In this document: positions 1 through 13,069 of the stretch, one piece after another
Position numbering within the stretch: position 1 is the first letter of the stretch
Layout: each line of letters opens with the position of its first letter
NCBI GenBank assembly: GCA_018894105.1
Contig: CM032127.1
Coordinates: 7,890,223 to 7,954,222, forward strand
Length of the DNA: 64,000 bases
Direction of reading: 5' to 3'
From: Jacaranda mimosifolia
Taxonomy: Eukaryota > Streptophyta > Magnoliopsida > Lamiales > Bignoniaceae
Position numbers and translations under genes: made by a program
Notes under the pieces: generated by a model
What the model was told of the DNA's origin: nothing
Database searches by the model: none
Seen by the model: only the letters and a program-made list of their open reading frames with translations

Positions 1-3000
1 TATAAGAATCAACAAAGAAGGACGTGAGGAGATTAAATGGGAATGACAGGAGATAAGGATTGCTGCTGGAACCTTGGTGGAAAGAATACTGATGAAAGAT
101 TTATATTTGGAAATGCGAAACCCTATTCAAACTCTTGACAATAAGAAACTAGAATCTTAAGTTATGAAGATTGAAATAATCTTAAACCTGAATAAATATA
201 TCCATAAGGGCAACTTGTTGCATATCCATATATTAGATGCGACTGAGTAAATAATCTTATTGATAATATGATAGATAAAGTCAGTTTTTCTCACCACAAA
301 CTAAAACCCTCAATTGGATCGAATAAAAACCCTAATACCTTTAAGAATGAGATTCGTTTGCATATACTGATAGAATTATAGGTAAGACTTGGGTATAAGT
401 AAAGAAGGACCTATTAACTAAACCCCACAAAACCTTACGCCCCATTTTGGTATCTCGTAACTTCATAAATGAAATAGCGACTCAAACATTGATTTAACAA
501 TTAATAGGTTTAGTGAAGAAAATCCCAGTACCCTTAAGAACCAAATAAATATGATTAGCATTTAGAGCATAAAGACATTGATTGAAACGAGATAGAGTCC
601 TTAGGATATCCAAAAAGACCAAGTATCAATGATATAAACTCGTGGAATCACAATAAGAGCTAAATGAGCCTCTTTGAACATGGAATCTAGATGCCTCTTC
701 ACATAAACTATATGGTCTAAGGTGAAAACTTATAATTACTTTAAGGGTGAGCCAACATGCCCCTAAGAATAAATATAATGAAAATTATTATTGATTTATG
801 ATAAGAGTGCCATGAATTGAATTAATTTCATTTGGATTGACCAACGCTCTTTCAGCATTTATAGGATGATGTATAGGGTGTTCTAATTTGTTATGTTAGT
901 TTTAATGATTATGTTAGGGACATCTAATATATTCACAAAGGAAGGAAATAGCTCTATTATAGTCACCTCGGAGTCTACAATGCATTTAGGAATACAAACT
1001 ATATGATAGCTTAACTAGTTGAATATTAGTTGAGGGAGAAGCGTAGCCAAAGGTACATAACATTATGAGAAAACAACCGAGTGACCCTGTTGAGATCAAG
1101 GCCATAACCAATCAGCAACAACTAGGGAAAATGCCAGAAATGCAAAATGAAAACTTTAACATACCAGAAACTAATATCAAAAGAAAATGTTAACTAGTCT
1201 TAATGACAAGTCAATTATATCATAACGGACAGCTACTAATTAACCGAACTAACAAGATCGAGTACCAAGATAAGAATAATCTAATAGAAATATATAAGAA
1301 AAGATAGATGATGGGGTCTACTTTTTACGTTAATATCAGGAATAGATGCTGAATTATGGTGGCATGATGCCCTCAAAATTTATTGAAAACTACAATTAGA
1401 ACAGTAGAATCGAGATAGAATTATGGAGGCATTTGGATAAAGTCTAACTCAAACAAAATGAATCCAATGACTATGACTAAATTAGTAACTCTAAAGATAT
1501 TACAGAAGACCTTATAGAAAGCACTTTGGGAAATTTTTGGGATTTTGTTTGTTGAAGTTTATGAAAAAGTTAGTAGCCAAAATGTAAGGACATTGATTGA
1601 AAATGTGGAAAAGTCATTAGAGCATTCAGAAACAACCATGTATCATTGATAAGGACTTACGCAATAAGGATAAGAACTAAACAAGTATCATCAAATATGG
1701 GATCATAATACCTTGCCTATGCCCATTACTTGACTTAGTGTAAGGATATATAGTTTATTTAAGGTTGAACTAAGTTGAGAATGCTCTTAGTTGGAAGTCA
1801 AAAAAAAAAAAAAAAGTGTACTGGGAATTACTTCTTATTCATAATATAGGTCTTATGGATGGAAACAATGTCGTTTGGGTGGACAAGCTCCTACAACATT
1901 TGTAGATATAGTATACAAGATATTTTATTTAATGTATTAGTTTTTGATGATCCTATTAAGGACAGTTGGGAAACATGGAATCAAGAAAAGAGTCATACTA
2001 CATTTATACTTGGCGTTATATATATCTACATGAATGAGGCAAAAGATAAAATCTGGTTATAGGGAAATAATACTTTTATGGATTAGTTACAGACACGATT
2101 GGACTAGTAATTCTAGAAGTACCATAAGAGATATCATGAAGAACACCATGGGTATTGGGAACCCGTTCACCAAAGCCAGAGGTTATGAGGAGACTGGTAA
2201 TTAAAACATAAGAGCCTTGATTAAAATTGTGAACGGATTCTTTTTAATACCAATTTGGGAGATATTAATAAGAACCGAACTAATCTATTAAGTGTCAAAC
2301 TAAAACACATTGCTTACATAAACTACTCAGATCATTGTAAGGACCTATAGTCTATTTAAGGTTAAGCTCAGTTAAGGATTCCTGTAGTTAGAAGTTCGAG
2401 GAAAAGATATATTGAAAATTACCTCCTATCTCATGATATGGGTACCATGAGTTGAAAAGACATCATTTAGAGTGGGCAATATTCTGATAGTACTTACTAA
2501 CATGATATATAGGAAGTTCTGGTTTATTGAATAAATTTTGATAATTTCGCTAAAGATATCCAATACAGTTGGACTTAAGATAGAGCCATACTATAATTTC
2601 GTTGGTGATACGAATGTTTGTCGAAATACAAATTATATGCCAAGCTAATGAACTGAATGTCAATTAGGAAAAAGGTACATTTAAGTGTGTTTAACACCAT
2701 GCAGAGATGTTAGGATAAGCTTGCAAAGATCAAGGTTATAGTCAATCAAAAATAGCAAGGTGACCCTACTAAAACTAAGATTTTTAGACGATGGAAGATG
2801 ACCTGGAGATATGTTAAAAATACAAAGTCATTTAGATTCAGCCTATTGATATCACAAGTGTAATCAGGATTTTGCTAGGTGATTGGTATGTTGATTCACT
2901 TAAGTAAGGAAGATTAGCGACCTTAATATATGAGGAAAGGTATGAAGAGATCCTATGAAATGAAGAAGAGGATTACCTTGTGCTAGTAATCATTCCTCTT

Positions 3001-3714
3001 ATAATATACAAGGATTGTTCCATACATCTATGCTTTCAACAAAGATTAGACTATAAGAAAGGGATCATAGAAACCTCAAGCAAACTCAAGTCTGAAGAGC
3101 AAAATTATCACACTAAGGATATATGACTGGTTGTTTTGGGTTGTCCCACTAAAACACAATCACTTTTGTGAACTCATGGAATTTCCTGGAAAAATATGGG
3201 GTATAGCATGTTACCTAAGCATCGAATCTTGCAAATGTGAAGTTCTATTTATAATTGAGATATTGTAGAGCACATGATTCCTTAAGAAAAGATAGAACTT
3301 GATCTTACCAAAGTTAAAGACACAGTAAATTGAAAAAGATTAAAGAAAAAGTCAAGAACAATAGTTTCTTAGGCTATAACCATTTGTGTTAAATATGATC
3401 TTCCTAAGGTTTACAGATCCACTGATCAAAATAGTTGAGAAGAAATGGAATAACCTTGGTACTAGTTTTATCTTTCTTTGGAAAACTTAAGAAAATATTA
3501 AGTATGCCATGCCCTGAAATGAATGTAGAATCATGAAGAAATGATGCCATATACCTTGACAAGACCTGAAACATAGGAACAATTGATCTTGCTAGACGTG
3601 GGATATAGAATGCAAACCTAAATAGAGATAAGAGTCACTTGAGATTGGAGAAAGGAACAAGTGGAACCAATTGGATTAAAAGAGATAGAAACCTAACAAA
3701 ATTATTCTTAGTAA

Positions 3715-3730
3715 TAGTAAGATGGTAAGT
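3715..3730 (+). other. Degenerate polypurine tract before 3' LTR of A
   Basis: The sequence agtaagatggtaag precedes the LTR start. It lines up with the clearer tract beside the F element LTR (complement of 52503-52520). In this family type the PPT primes plus-strand DNA synthesis at the 3' LTR boundary. The match is by position and purine content only. Confidence 0.45.
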
Positions 3731-6594
3731 AATAACACTGCAAGATATTTCATATGTCAGAGGAAATTGGGGACTAGATTAAAAATTATAAAATTTAGGG
3801 GGTTAATGTGAGAGAATTAAAAGTTTGAGGTCTTCAGAATAGTTAAATTTGGACTAATTGCCCAAAAACAGAAATGTTAGGGGTCAATGTGTAAGAATTC
3901 AAAGTTGAAAGGTTTAATTAAAACTTGGGGCAAACCAATGGTGGTTTAAAATTTAAAGGACTCAATTGAAAGTGGTGGAAAACTTCTATGGCCAAATTGA
4001 AAGGCCCGAAAAATATATTTATTTATATAAGAATAAGGACAGAATTTCTTCAAATTCTCAAAAAAACCCCTACCATAACTGCGAAAAAATGGCTCCGAAA
4101 CCTAGAATTAATACCATATTTGGCTTCCTCTCATCAAAGCAAACAAAACCATACCAAAATTACTTTAAAATAGCTAAGGAATTCACCAAAAAATACAGCT
4201 CAACGGCAACATAAGGTGGTGATGATGGTTCCACCACTTCCAGCAGCGAAAACTGGACATGCTTTAGTGGGTTTTGGTCGCTTTGCTTTAGGTAAGCTCA
4301 TGGTGGCATCAATTTGATGTATCAGTCAACAGCGGCGACGGAATCGGATTAGTGGCACAACGGCAATGGGCTATTTTGGGAAGCTTGAAAATTGAAAATT
4401 GCTACTCGGTGTCAAAATTGAAAATTATTTTGGGGGGTTTTGTTCCTGGCATTGAGATGTATCTAGTGGTAGTGCTAGCCTTTATCTCCAACTGCAGAAT
4501 GTAGCGGCGGCTTCAAGGCATTCAACCTAGTTTCAAATTTCATACATGTATAGACTATTTTTGATTTGAAATTGGATTTTGATTCAATCAATTTGGGTAA
4601 ATTTCATATCAAATGTTAAATTTGATTGATTTTTACAATTCTAATTTAATGCTTATTGAATTTAGATTAATGAAATGTAATTTCATTTGGGACGATGATT
4701 AATTTTGTAATTGTTGAACAAAATTGATTATCCTAAGTTTTGGACTTTAGATAATGAAAGTGAGAATGTTTGGGCTTGTGATAGTAGGAGTGCCATGTTA
4801 TTTAGGTATTGGGATTATCTAAGATTTAGATATAATTGAACTTGAATTTTAGGAACCATGAATGCCTATTAAATCTTGGAATCCTAGACCAAACATTAGC
4901 GATGTAACGAGTTAAAGACAATCATACCACTAATCTATTTATCAATTGATTAATTAAGAAGACCATGTTTAGTTGCCATAGGTATTGAAATATAAAGTAG
5001 AGATTAAAAGAATACATCATAATAGAATAAATTATGTCTTACAGCTCGATAAGGAAGAAAAATGTGTTTATGTATACAAGTTAGTAAGAGTTAATCCGTT
5101 TATAGATTGTTTGTCTTATATAAGTCCCTTGTGAGCAGTCCAAACCACTAAGGATTACCACAGTCAATCGTCTTAAGCATTTGGATATGAAATCAAATTA
5201 TTGGAATGGTATCAGAATAACCTTAAGTTTGATAAAGACATTAATTATTATATTTAAGAATTAGAGGATTGATAAGATGATAACTCGGGTTATCTTATGA
5301 TATTTTTTATTGACTGGGATGCAGGGACCTGAGTGACCATATGACTAGGAACTCCTCCGTATTTGCCAAGTGGGTTATACTCGATAGTATTAGATTTTTT
5401 TGCTAGGAAAAGAATATATATATATACTTGCTATATGTGCTAGTCATTTGATTCCTTTCAATCTATGTGTTGAGAAAGGTACTCCACAGTGCCCTTTCAT
5501 ATGACATGTTCATGTTGATATTGATTAATATCACTTTACCTAAAATTGACAATTGTGTTGAGAAAATCAAAAAATAATTTCGAAATACGTGTTCTATCCT
5601 CGCCATCTCTTTCTTGAAACCAACCTAGTGCTAAATTAGTGATTATATGTTATCATGGAAAATTAATATATTATTTGAATTGTTGTTGGATATGCTTGAA
5701 GACATACATGAATATAATTAATACCTTTAGGGATGGGACCAGGGATCGATTGCGAAAGACTGCCAGGTGGAACGAACTGCAGTGACAGATCTTTCGATCA
5801 ATACCTAAGCGTGATGTACATATAAGCCCTACTCGTAGGCCAGCTGGAGGTAGCGGCCTAGAGCGGGATCAGGCATGCAGCTAGCCATGCCTAATACTTG
5901 ATTACTCGTCCGAGCTAATCACTCAAAAAATTGGAGGGATAAGGATTTTTTATGTTTTCAAAAGAGGAACGACAAGGTAGGAGAACCACCAATCGGAAAA
6001 TTGAGAAAGTAATTAATGTGCTTGATCCTTATGCTTTAAAATTCAAATATTTAGTAAAAATCAAATAATTGTTTAAATGACATGTTGACCCCTTTTTAGG
6101 TCGGAATTGAGATTTAATCCTCAGTAATAGATAGTAAATTTTTTGAAGTCTCACATTAGAATGGGATGGTGGTGAGATGGATCACCTGAAATTTTGACTA
6201 AAAACTTCTCTTACGGCTTCTGGAGTTATAATTCTTCTATTTATTTCTTGTATAATATTTGAGAAATTGTCACTCTATTATTATTACTAAACTATCTTAT
6301 TAAGTCATCCAAACATATAGTTTTTGCTTTGTCTTCTTCCATTCTTTATCCCAAATAAGAACGAGTGACAATGATAGACTACCCATATGACCCTTGAGGT
6401 GTTGGAAATGATAGAAGTGTTACATGTAATTTATGATACTTCGGTTCACATTTGAACCTCTGATGGACGTTGCTTGTAGAAATTAAATACTTTGAGTTTT
6501 GAGAAAGATATTTTTTATTATCTAGAAAAGCTTGTGGTATAGATTTGAGTAGCACCCTGAACGGGAGCAGGCGTCTCTCAGTCGAGACGTTACG
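3731..6594 (+). repeat. 3' LTR of element A
   Basis: About 2.86 kb long. Its 3' end (gttacg, 6589-6594) aligns with the complement of the B LTR start tgtagcac at 9713, with the terminal CA mutated to CG. The 5' end (ataacactg) is a decayed TGTAACACC-type start. Roughly 100 bp present near the start of the B LTR are missing here. A TATA-like box lies at 4024 and a GC-richer island at about 4205-4360. Confidence 0.75.
4022..4030 (+). promoter_or_regulatory. Probable LTR promoter TATA box (A)
   Basis: The sequence tttatataa is followed by gaataaggacag. The same arrangement, on the other strand, is at 12091-12099 in the B LTR, roughly 300-400 bp inside the LTR start. Conservation between the two copies supports a U3 promoter. 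Confidence 0.5.
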
Positions 6595-9500
6595 TACACT
6601 ATATCTACAAATGTTGTAGGAGTTTATTCACCCAAACGACATTGTTTCTGTCTGTAATACTTATATTATGAATAAGAAGTAATTCCCAGTATACTTTTGC
6701 TTCCGACTTCTAACCAAAATCATTCTCAACTTAGTTCAACCTTAAATAAACTATACATCCTTACACTAAGTTGAGTAATGGGCATAGGCAAGGTACTATG
6801 ATTCTATATCCCATGAGGCTTGTTTAATTCCTATCCTTATCCTATGAGGTACAAGCATGGTCGTTTCTCAATGTTCAGAAGACTTTTCTGTATCTTCAAT
6901 CCATGTCCTTACATTTAGGGTACAAATCCTTTCGTAAACTTAGACGAACAAAATCCCAAAAATTAGCCAAAGTGCTTTTCATGAAGTCCTTTATGATACT
7001 TCTATAGTTACTAATTTAGTTGAACTTATCACTAAACTACAAAGAATCGTTTTATTAGAGTCAGACTCTATTCAAATGCCTTTTAATTCTATCATGATTC
7101 TACTATTGTAATTGTGGTTGCCAATAAATCTCAGGAGTATCACCCCACCAAATTAGACTCTATATTCACCCTCTTTGCTTTAGCATCTATTCTTGATATT
7201 GACATAAGAAGTTGACCCCCTCATCTACCTTTTCTTATACATTTCTAATAGAGTGTTCTCATATTGATGCTCGATCTTGTTAGTTCGGTTAATTGGTAGT
7301 TGTCCATTATAATATAATCGACCTATGATTGAAACTAATTAACTTTTTCTGTTGATAATTTCTAGTGTGCTAAGGTTTTAGTTTGGCATTTTTGGCATTT
7401 TCCCTAGCTGTTGCAGATTGGCTATGACCTTGATCTCAATAGGGTGACTTGGTTGTTTTCTCGTGGTGTTATGTACCCTTAGCTATACTCCTCTCTCAAC
7501 TAAAACTCAACCAATTAAGCTATCATATAGTTTATATTCCTATAAGCATTATCAATTCCGAGCATAACTATAATAGAGCTCTTTCCTTCTCTTTTGAATA
7601 TATTAGATATCCTTAACAAGATCGTTACAAACTAACCTAAAAAGTCAGAACACCCTATATGCCATCCTATAAATTCTACAATAATGTTGGTCAATCAAAA
7701 TGAAATTAATTCAATTCATGGCACTTTTATCATAAACCTATAATAATTCTCGTTATATCTATTTTTAGGGGCATCTTGGCTCACCTTTAAAGAAATTATA
7801 GATTTTCACCCTAGACTAGATAGTTTATGTGAAGAGGCATTTAGATTCCATCTTCAATGTCTAGTTTATTCCATCTAGTTTATCCAACGAGTCTTTATCA
7901 GTGATACTTGGTCTTTCCGGATATTCCAAGGACTGTCTCATTTCAATCAATGTCATTATGTTCTAATCGCTAATAACATATATATATATGTGTATGTTTA
8001 TCTGGTTTTTTAAAAGTACTGAGATTTTCTTTTAAACCTATTAATTGTTGAATCAATGTCTGAGTCGCTATTTCTCTTTTTTTTTCTTTTTTTTTTTTGA
8101 AATTACAAGATACTAGAATAGGGCATAAGACTTTGTGGGGTTTAGTTAATAGGTCTATCTTTGGTTATACCAAGTCTTACTTGCAATTCCATCAATGTGT
8201 ATGCATACAAATCTTATTCTTAAAAGTATTAAGATTTTTATTTCATCCAATTGATGGCTTTAGCTTGTCGTGAGAAAAACTAGCTTCACCTATCATATTA
8301 GCATTAAGATTATTTACCTAGTCGAGTCTAATATATGGATATGCAATAACGAGCAGCCCTTAGGGACATACTTATTCTAGTTCTAGATTATTTCAATCTT
8401 CATAACTTAAAATTCTAGTTTCCATTGTCAAGAATTCGGATAAGTTTTCTCATTTCCAAATCTGAATCTTTCATCATTACCCCTTCTCGCCAAGGTTCTA
8501 GCAACAGTCCCATATCCTGTCATTCCTATTTAATCCCTTTAAATCCTTTTTTGTTGATTTCTATATCCCTATCTGATATTTTCCTTTAAGATTCCATCAC
8601 TAACGCTAGATGTCTTCTGCATTCTTTAACATTCATTGTCCCCTCTCCTCAAGGCACAATGTCTTCTGTTTACAACTTCATTCTTGCAAGTAACTTCTCC
8701 ATCATTTCGTTCACTATCATCTTGTGCTCATATTGATAAGCTTTCGGACTATTTATAAGCTAGTTCCCCAAGCATTTAAATCATAACCATACGCACATTT
8801 ATTTTCTTAAAAAATTTCCTTATTATGGGATATATTCCTTATTTCCCTCTCAAACACCATGGTGCAGTTATACTAGTCGACTTTATTACTAAAGTATTGA
8901 TTTCTTTGAAACAACAATACCCTATAGTATCAACCATATGTAGAAACCAAAATGCAGGTTATTTCAAAACAATACTTGGCTTTCCAAGTTTCATCGTCAC
9001 AAATATACCAATACTACTATACTGTGATACAAAGAATATTATTCCACCAAACATTACTAAAGTCATATGCTCGACATTTCAAGAATAACAGACTAGTTAT
9101 TGATTGGCCACTCCAACACCAATCCTTTATTCTTTTGATATCAAGCAATGTCTTAGAAGTTCACATACTAGCCCAATTTTCATATCAATCTTAGCTTCCA
9201 TTAATTACCAATATTCCACATTCTATGGAAATTCGAGTTTTCAACACACTATTTTCTAACTGGTCATATCATTTGCATCCCAAGATACTTTTATGGCCAA
9301 AATATAAATCTAAGGGATTTTCTGCTTATCCGATTTGGCTTTACCTAAAACGATCATCAGCTTTCACACCGATTAGAGTGTTCTCAATCATGTTCGCATC
9401 TAATACAAGTTCCCAATAATATGTTTCCTTCCAAATATAAGAATTCACATGCGCAATACCTTCAGAGTTATGGGTTATACATTGGTTGCGCGCCCAACCA

Positions 9501-9691
9501 TAACCTTTTACATCATTCGAATCAAACATTGTCCCAAAAATTCACGTCCTAATCAGATTTCAGAATCATGCTTAATCTCCACAAGCCAAAACTTTTATTT
9601 CTCATTCAAATCTCAAAATCAAGCTTACTCTTTACTAATCAAACATTCCATGTTCCGAGGATCATATCCTAGCATAGCTCAAGTTTTCAAA

Positions 9692-9708
9692 CTTAAGCTC
9701 TGATACCA
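9692..9708 (-). other. Primer-binding site of B (initiator tRNA-Met type)
   Basis: The minus strand reads TGGTATCAGAGCTTAAG four bases from the LTR end. TGGTATCAGAGC is the standard complement of the 3' end of plant initiator tRNA-Met, used to prime minus-strand synthesis in many Ty1 and Ty3 elements. It fixes the strand of B. Confidence 0.85.
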
Positions 9709-9712
9709 CCTC

Positions 9713-12494
9713 TGTAGCACTCCAATTAGGAGGCACCTGCTCCCCTCCAAGGTGTTACTCAAATCTATACCACAAGCTTTTCTGAATAACAAAAAATACA
9801 TTTCTCAAAACCTAAAGTATTTAATTTCTACAAGCAACATCCCTCGAAGATTCAACTATGAACTGAAGTATCATAAATTACATATAGTACTCCTACCATC
9901 TTCAACACCTCATGGGTCATTTGGGTAGTTTATCATTGTCACTCGTTCTCATCTAAGATAAAGAACGAAAGAAAAAATACAGAAATTGTAAGTCTGAATG
10001 ACTTAATGAGATAGTTTAGCAATAATAATATACTGACAAATTTCTTAAATATTATATAAGAAATAAATAGAAGCATTAAATTTTTCAAAAGTTGTGGAAG
10101 AAGGTTTTAGTCAAAAAATTTAGTGATCCATCTCACCACCATCCCATACCAGTGATAAGATTTCACAAAATTGCTGTCTCTCACCGAGGATTAGATCTCA
10201 ATTATAACCCAGAAAAGGGTCGACATGTCATTTGAACAATCATTTGATTTTAATCAAGTATTTGAATTTTAAAGCATAAGTATCAAGCACATCTAGTACT
10301 TTCACATGTTTGCTGTTGGTGGTTCTCATACCTTGTCACTCCACTTTCAAAAACGAAGAAAATCCATATTCCTCCAAGTTTCTGAATGATTGACTGGGAT
10401 AAGTAATTATTCATTAGGCATGGCCAGCTGTATGCCTGATCCAACTCTAGGAGACTACCTCTAGCTGGCCTATGAGTAGGGCTTATATGTACATTGCATG
10501 TAGGTATCGGGAAGATCTGTCATCATGGCCCATTCCACCTAGCCGTTCTTCTTAATCGATCCTGGGCCCACCCCCAAGAGTATTAATCATATTCATGCAT
10601 GTTATATAGCATGTCTAATAGGAAGTCAACTAACATATCAATCCGCCATGATCAGCAAGTAATCACTAATTAAGTACTAGATTTATTCCAGGATAGACAT
10701 GTCGAAGATGGAAAAAATATATTTCAAAATACATTTTTTAGTTTCCTCAACACAATTGCCAATTTTAGGTAAAGCGATATTAAGTAATATCAACAGAAGC
10801 AATCAGTATGAAGGAGTAATATGTAGTACTTTTCTCAACACGTGGATTAAAAGGAATAAGCGACCAGGATGTATAGCAAGTATATATATTTTTTTCCAGC
10901 AAAGAAATTTCATACTATCGAGTACAACTCATCTGGCAAATGCAGAGGAATTCTCAGTTATGATTTCTCAGGTTCTGGCTTTCTAGTCAACCAAAACTAT
11001 CATAATTTAACCTAAGTTATCATCTTATCAATCCTTTAAATCTTACGAATAGATAGAATTAACGTCGTTATCAAACTCATGGTTATTCTGATATAATTCT
11101 GGTGATTGGATTTCATATCCAAATACTTAAGATAGATGAACAAAGTAATCCATAGTTGTTTGAAGAGTCAATGTCCTTGTTTCCTAAGTTCAAAGTTTAG
11201 AATAAAATAACCTAAACTAATATTGGGATCATAATCTTAATGTACTTAAATGTCCTTATCAAGTTCCATGTTCACTCATATGTTTAAAATAATTACATAT
11301 CACTATCCTTAACTCAACAAGTCAATAAACAAGTTGTTAAAATCTTACTTAAGGTCCTAACGGTATCCACCCCGAGTATTAGATTCAACATTTTGATAAT
11401 TTATGAAATTAATCCATAACTTGAGCTGAATTATAGTTTAGGTCTTAGTTCATATTAGGACTAGGTTTGAATTCAAAACTACAATCACATTCAGTAAATT
11501 AATCAAATTAAAATTTGATTATGAAATTTGCTCAAATTAGATCGAATTGAGATCCAATTTCAAGTCGGAAATAGTCCAGATGAGTTCGAAATTCAATTAT
11601 ATACAAACTGTCCATATGCAGTCGCACGCGCTGCTGCCAGAGATGGAAATCGATACCACCACCGAGTGTGCCTCAGCAAGCCCTGCAAAACCCTAACAAT
11701 TTTGTAAAACACCACCATTTAGGCCATCAATTGGCCGTTCAAAGCCGCAGCCATCCTAATCATCCACCGTTAACCACCACCTTTAATTCTCCTCTACCAG
11801 CCATCGAAATGCCAAATTGACACCAACCATCAATAGCCCATGAGCTCGCAACAAAACCCATCTACTTTCCACCATTAAAAGCGGCGAAACCACCAAGCCC
11901 ATTATCGTTGGCCTCTTCATTTACAACAAAATGTTCGATAGTTTCTGGTGTGTTTACTATAGTTTGATTCCTTGAGCTGAAAGGAAGTGAACCATGGCTT
12001 TAGTTTTCAATTGGGGGCTAGAAGGAGCAAATCGAGCTTGGGAGAGATTAGGCCGTCTTTCGAAAATTTGATTAAGTTTTGTCCTTAATCCTATATATGT
12101 AAAACTTTTTCCAACTTCTTCAATTTGACCCTCAAACTTTCCCACCATCTTCCATTGAACCCCTGGGCTTTGAACCACCTTTCAGTTTGGCCCTGGGTTC
12201 CAATTAAGTCCTCCAGTCTTTTTTTCTTGCACATTGACCCCTAACATTTCTATTTCTGGGCAATTGGGTCTGAATTTAATTATTTTAAAGTCCTCAAACT
12301 TTCAATTCACTCATATTGACCTCCTAAGTTTTATAATTTTAAACAATCAAGTCCTTCTCTAGTTTACAACTTGATCCCTTGATTGTCAATATTTAATTCT
12401 AAACTTTAGTTACATCTAATTCAAAATTAGTCTAGCCAAACTTTTTAATTTCATATTTTATTTTATTCTAGTATCTCAAAATTCGGGTGTTCCA
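9713..12494 (-). repeat. 5' LTR of element B
   Basis: 2,782 bp. On the plus strand it runs from tgtagcactcc to gggtgttcca, so on the coding strand it starts TGGAACACCC and ends GAGTGCTACA. Its strand is set by the adjoining PBS. The ORFs inside it, for example 10699-10986 and 11957-12178, are chance readings of LTR DNA. Confidence 0.85.
12091..12099 (-). promoter_or_regulatory. Probable LTR promoter TATA box (B)
   Basis: The minus strand reads acatatatag followed by GATTAAGGACAAAAC, matching the TATA region of the A LTR. It lies about 400 bp inside the LTR start. Confidence 0.5.
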
Positions 12495-12801
12495 TATCTA
12501 TAATCAGAAATAAGTAGATTGAATATGGTATTCAATAATCCAATTCATTAAAAATTCAAATCTAAACTTTAATAATTTTTTATTAGATTAATACTGTTAT
12601 ATATAATATTAATAAAGATTTTATAATAAAATCTATATTGATATATATATATATATATTATACTATTAATATTAAATCTTTAGCCTCAAAAATAAAAGGG
12701 ATACTGATAAAATGTTAAATATAATAATGTATAATACTACATATATGGATTATTATAATATGAAATAGGGGTGTAGTATTAAAATATTTAACTTTTGGGC
12801 T
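12495..12801. other. AT-rich spacer between elements B and D
   Basis: Contains a short TA microsatellite (about 12641-12658) and AT-rich unique DNA. No gene or element boundary was seen. The five bases just before D are gggct (12797-12801), possibly part of its TSD. Confidence 0.5.
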
Positions 12802-13064
12802 TGATGATCATCTGAACAGTTGGAAGATATTTAGGGCTTTTATTCAATCTAATCGACCAAATGGGAGGTCGAAAAGGGGTGTGATTATGTAGCTAGGTCG
12901 AATCCTATAGCCAATAGCACACATCAGGCTAGTCGAGGGCACTTGGATGCTCAAGTCAGTACTTAATCGACTAGAAAGTGAAGCAGCAAAGTAATGGCTT
13001 TGAGTGATAATGAGCATACCTTGCTCGAGGGTGGCAATGGGGTACTTATAGCCTTTCTAGAAAG

Positions 13065-13069
13065 GTTGA
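13065..13069. repeat. Left target-site duplication of solo LTR E
   Basis: gttga, repeated exactly at 16061-16065. The empty site in the other D LTR reads ggttgatatgtc near 26331, so the five bases were duplicated by the insertion. Confidence 0.95.

Larger units (their letters stand above)
1..6594 (+). mobile_element. Ty3-type LTR retrotransposon A, partial (internal 3' part plus 3' LTR)
   Basis: Positions 1-1910 match, as reverse complement, positions about 8570-6595, and 3766-6594 match the reverse complement of about 12345-9713. A is therefore a second copy of the family of element B in opposite orientation. Its internal part is 1-3730 and its 3' LTR is 3731-6594; the left end lies outside the window. 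The internal region is full of stops in all frames and I could not assign a protein domain to it with confidence. By alignment to B about 1.1 kb of internal sequence is missing on the left, giving an internal length near 4.9 kb, close to that of element C. The Ty3 assignment is inferred from the tRNA-Met-type PBS and long LTRs of B. Confidence 0.75.
6595..12494 (-). mobile_element. Ty3-type LTR retrotransposon B, 5' part (5' LTR, PBS, internal)
   Basis: Read on the minus strand, B has a 5' LTR (12494 down to 9713), a PBS (9708-9692) and an internal region down to 6595, where it stops abruptly at the end of the A 3' LTR. The rest of B should lie left of the window if A inserted into it. The internal DNA between 9690 and 6595 is non-coding in its present state. 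Short ORFs such as the one at 9341-9529 have no recognisable domain. The sequence right of the LTR is tatct, the candidate right TSD, which cannot be compared with the left one here. Confidence 0.75.

Noticed and set aside
1859..2062. 67-codon ORF
   Set aside because: Inside the internal part of A. The matching B segment (about 6600-6660) does not keep the frame, and no domain is visible.
10699..10986. 95-codon ORF
   Set aside because: Inside the 5' LTR of B, antisense to the element, and not preserved in the A LTR.
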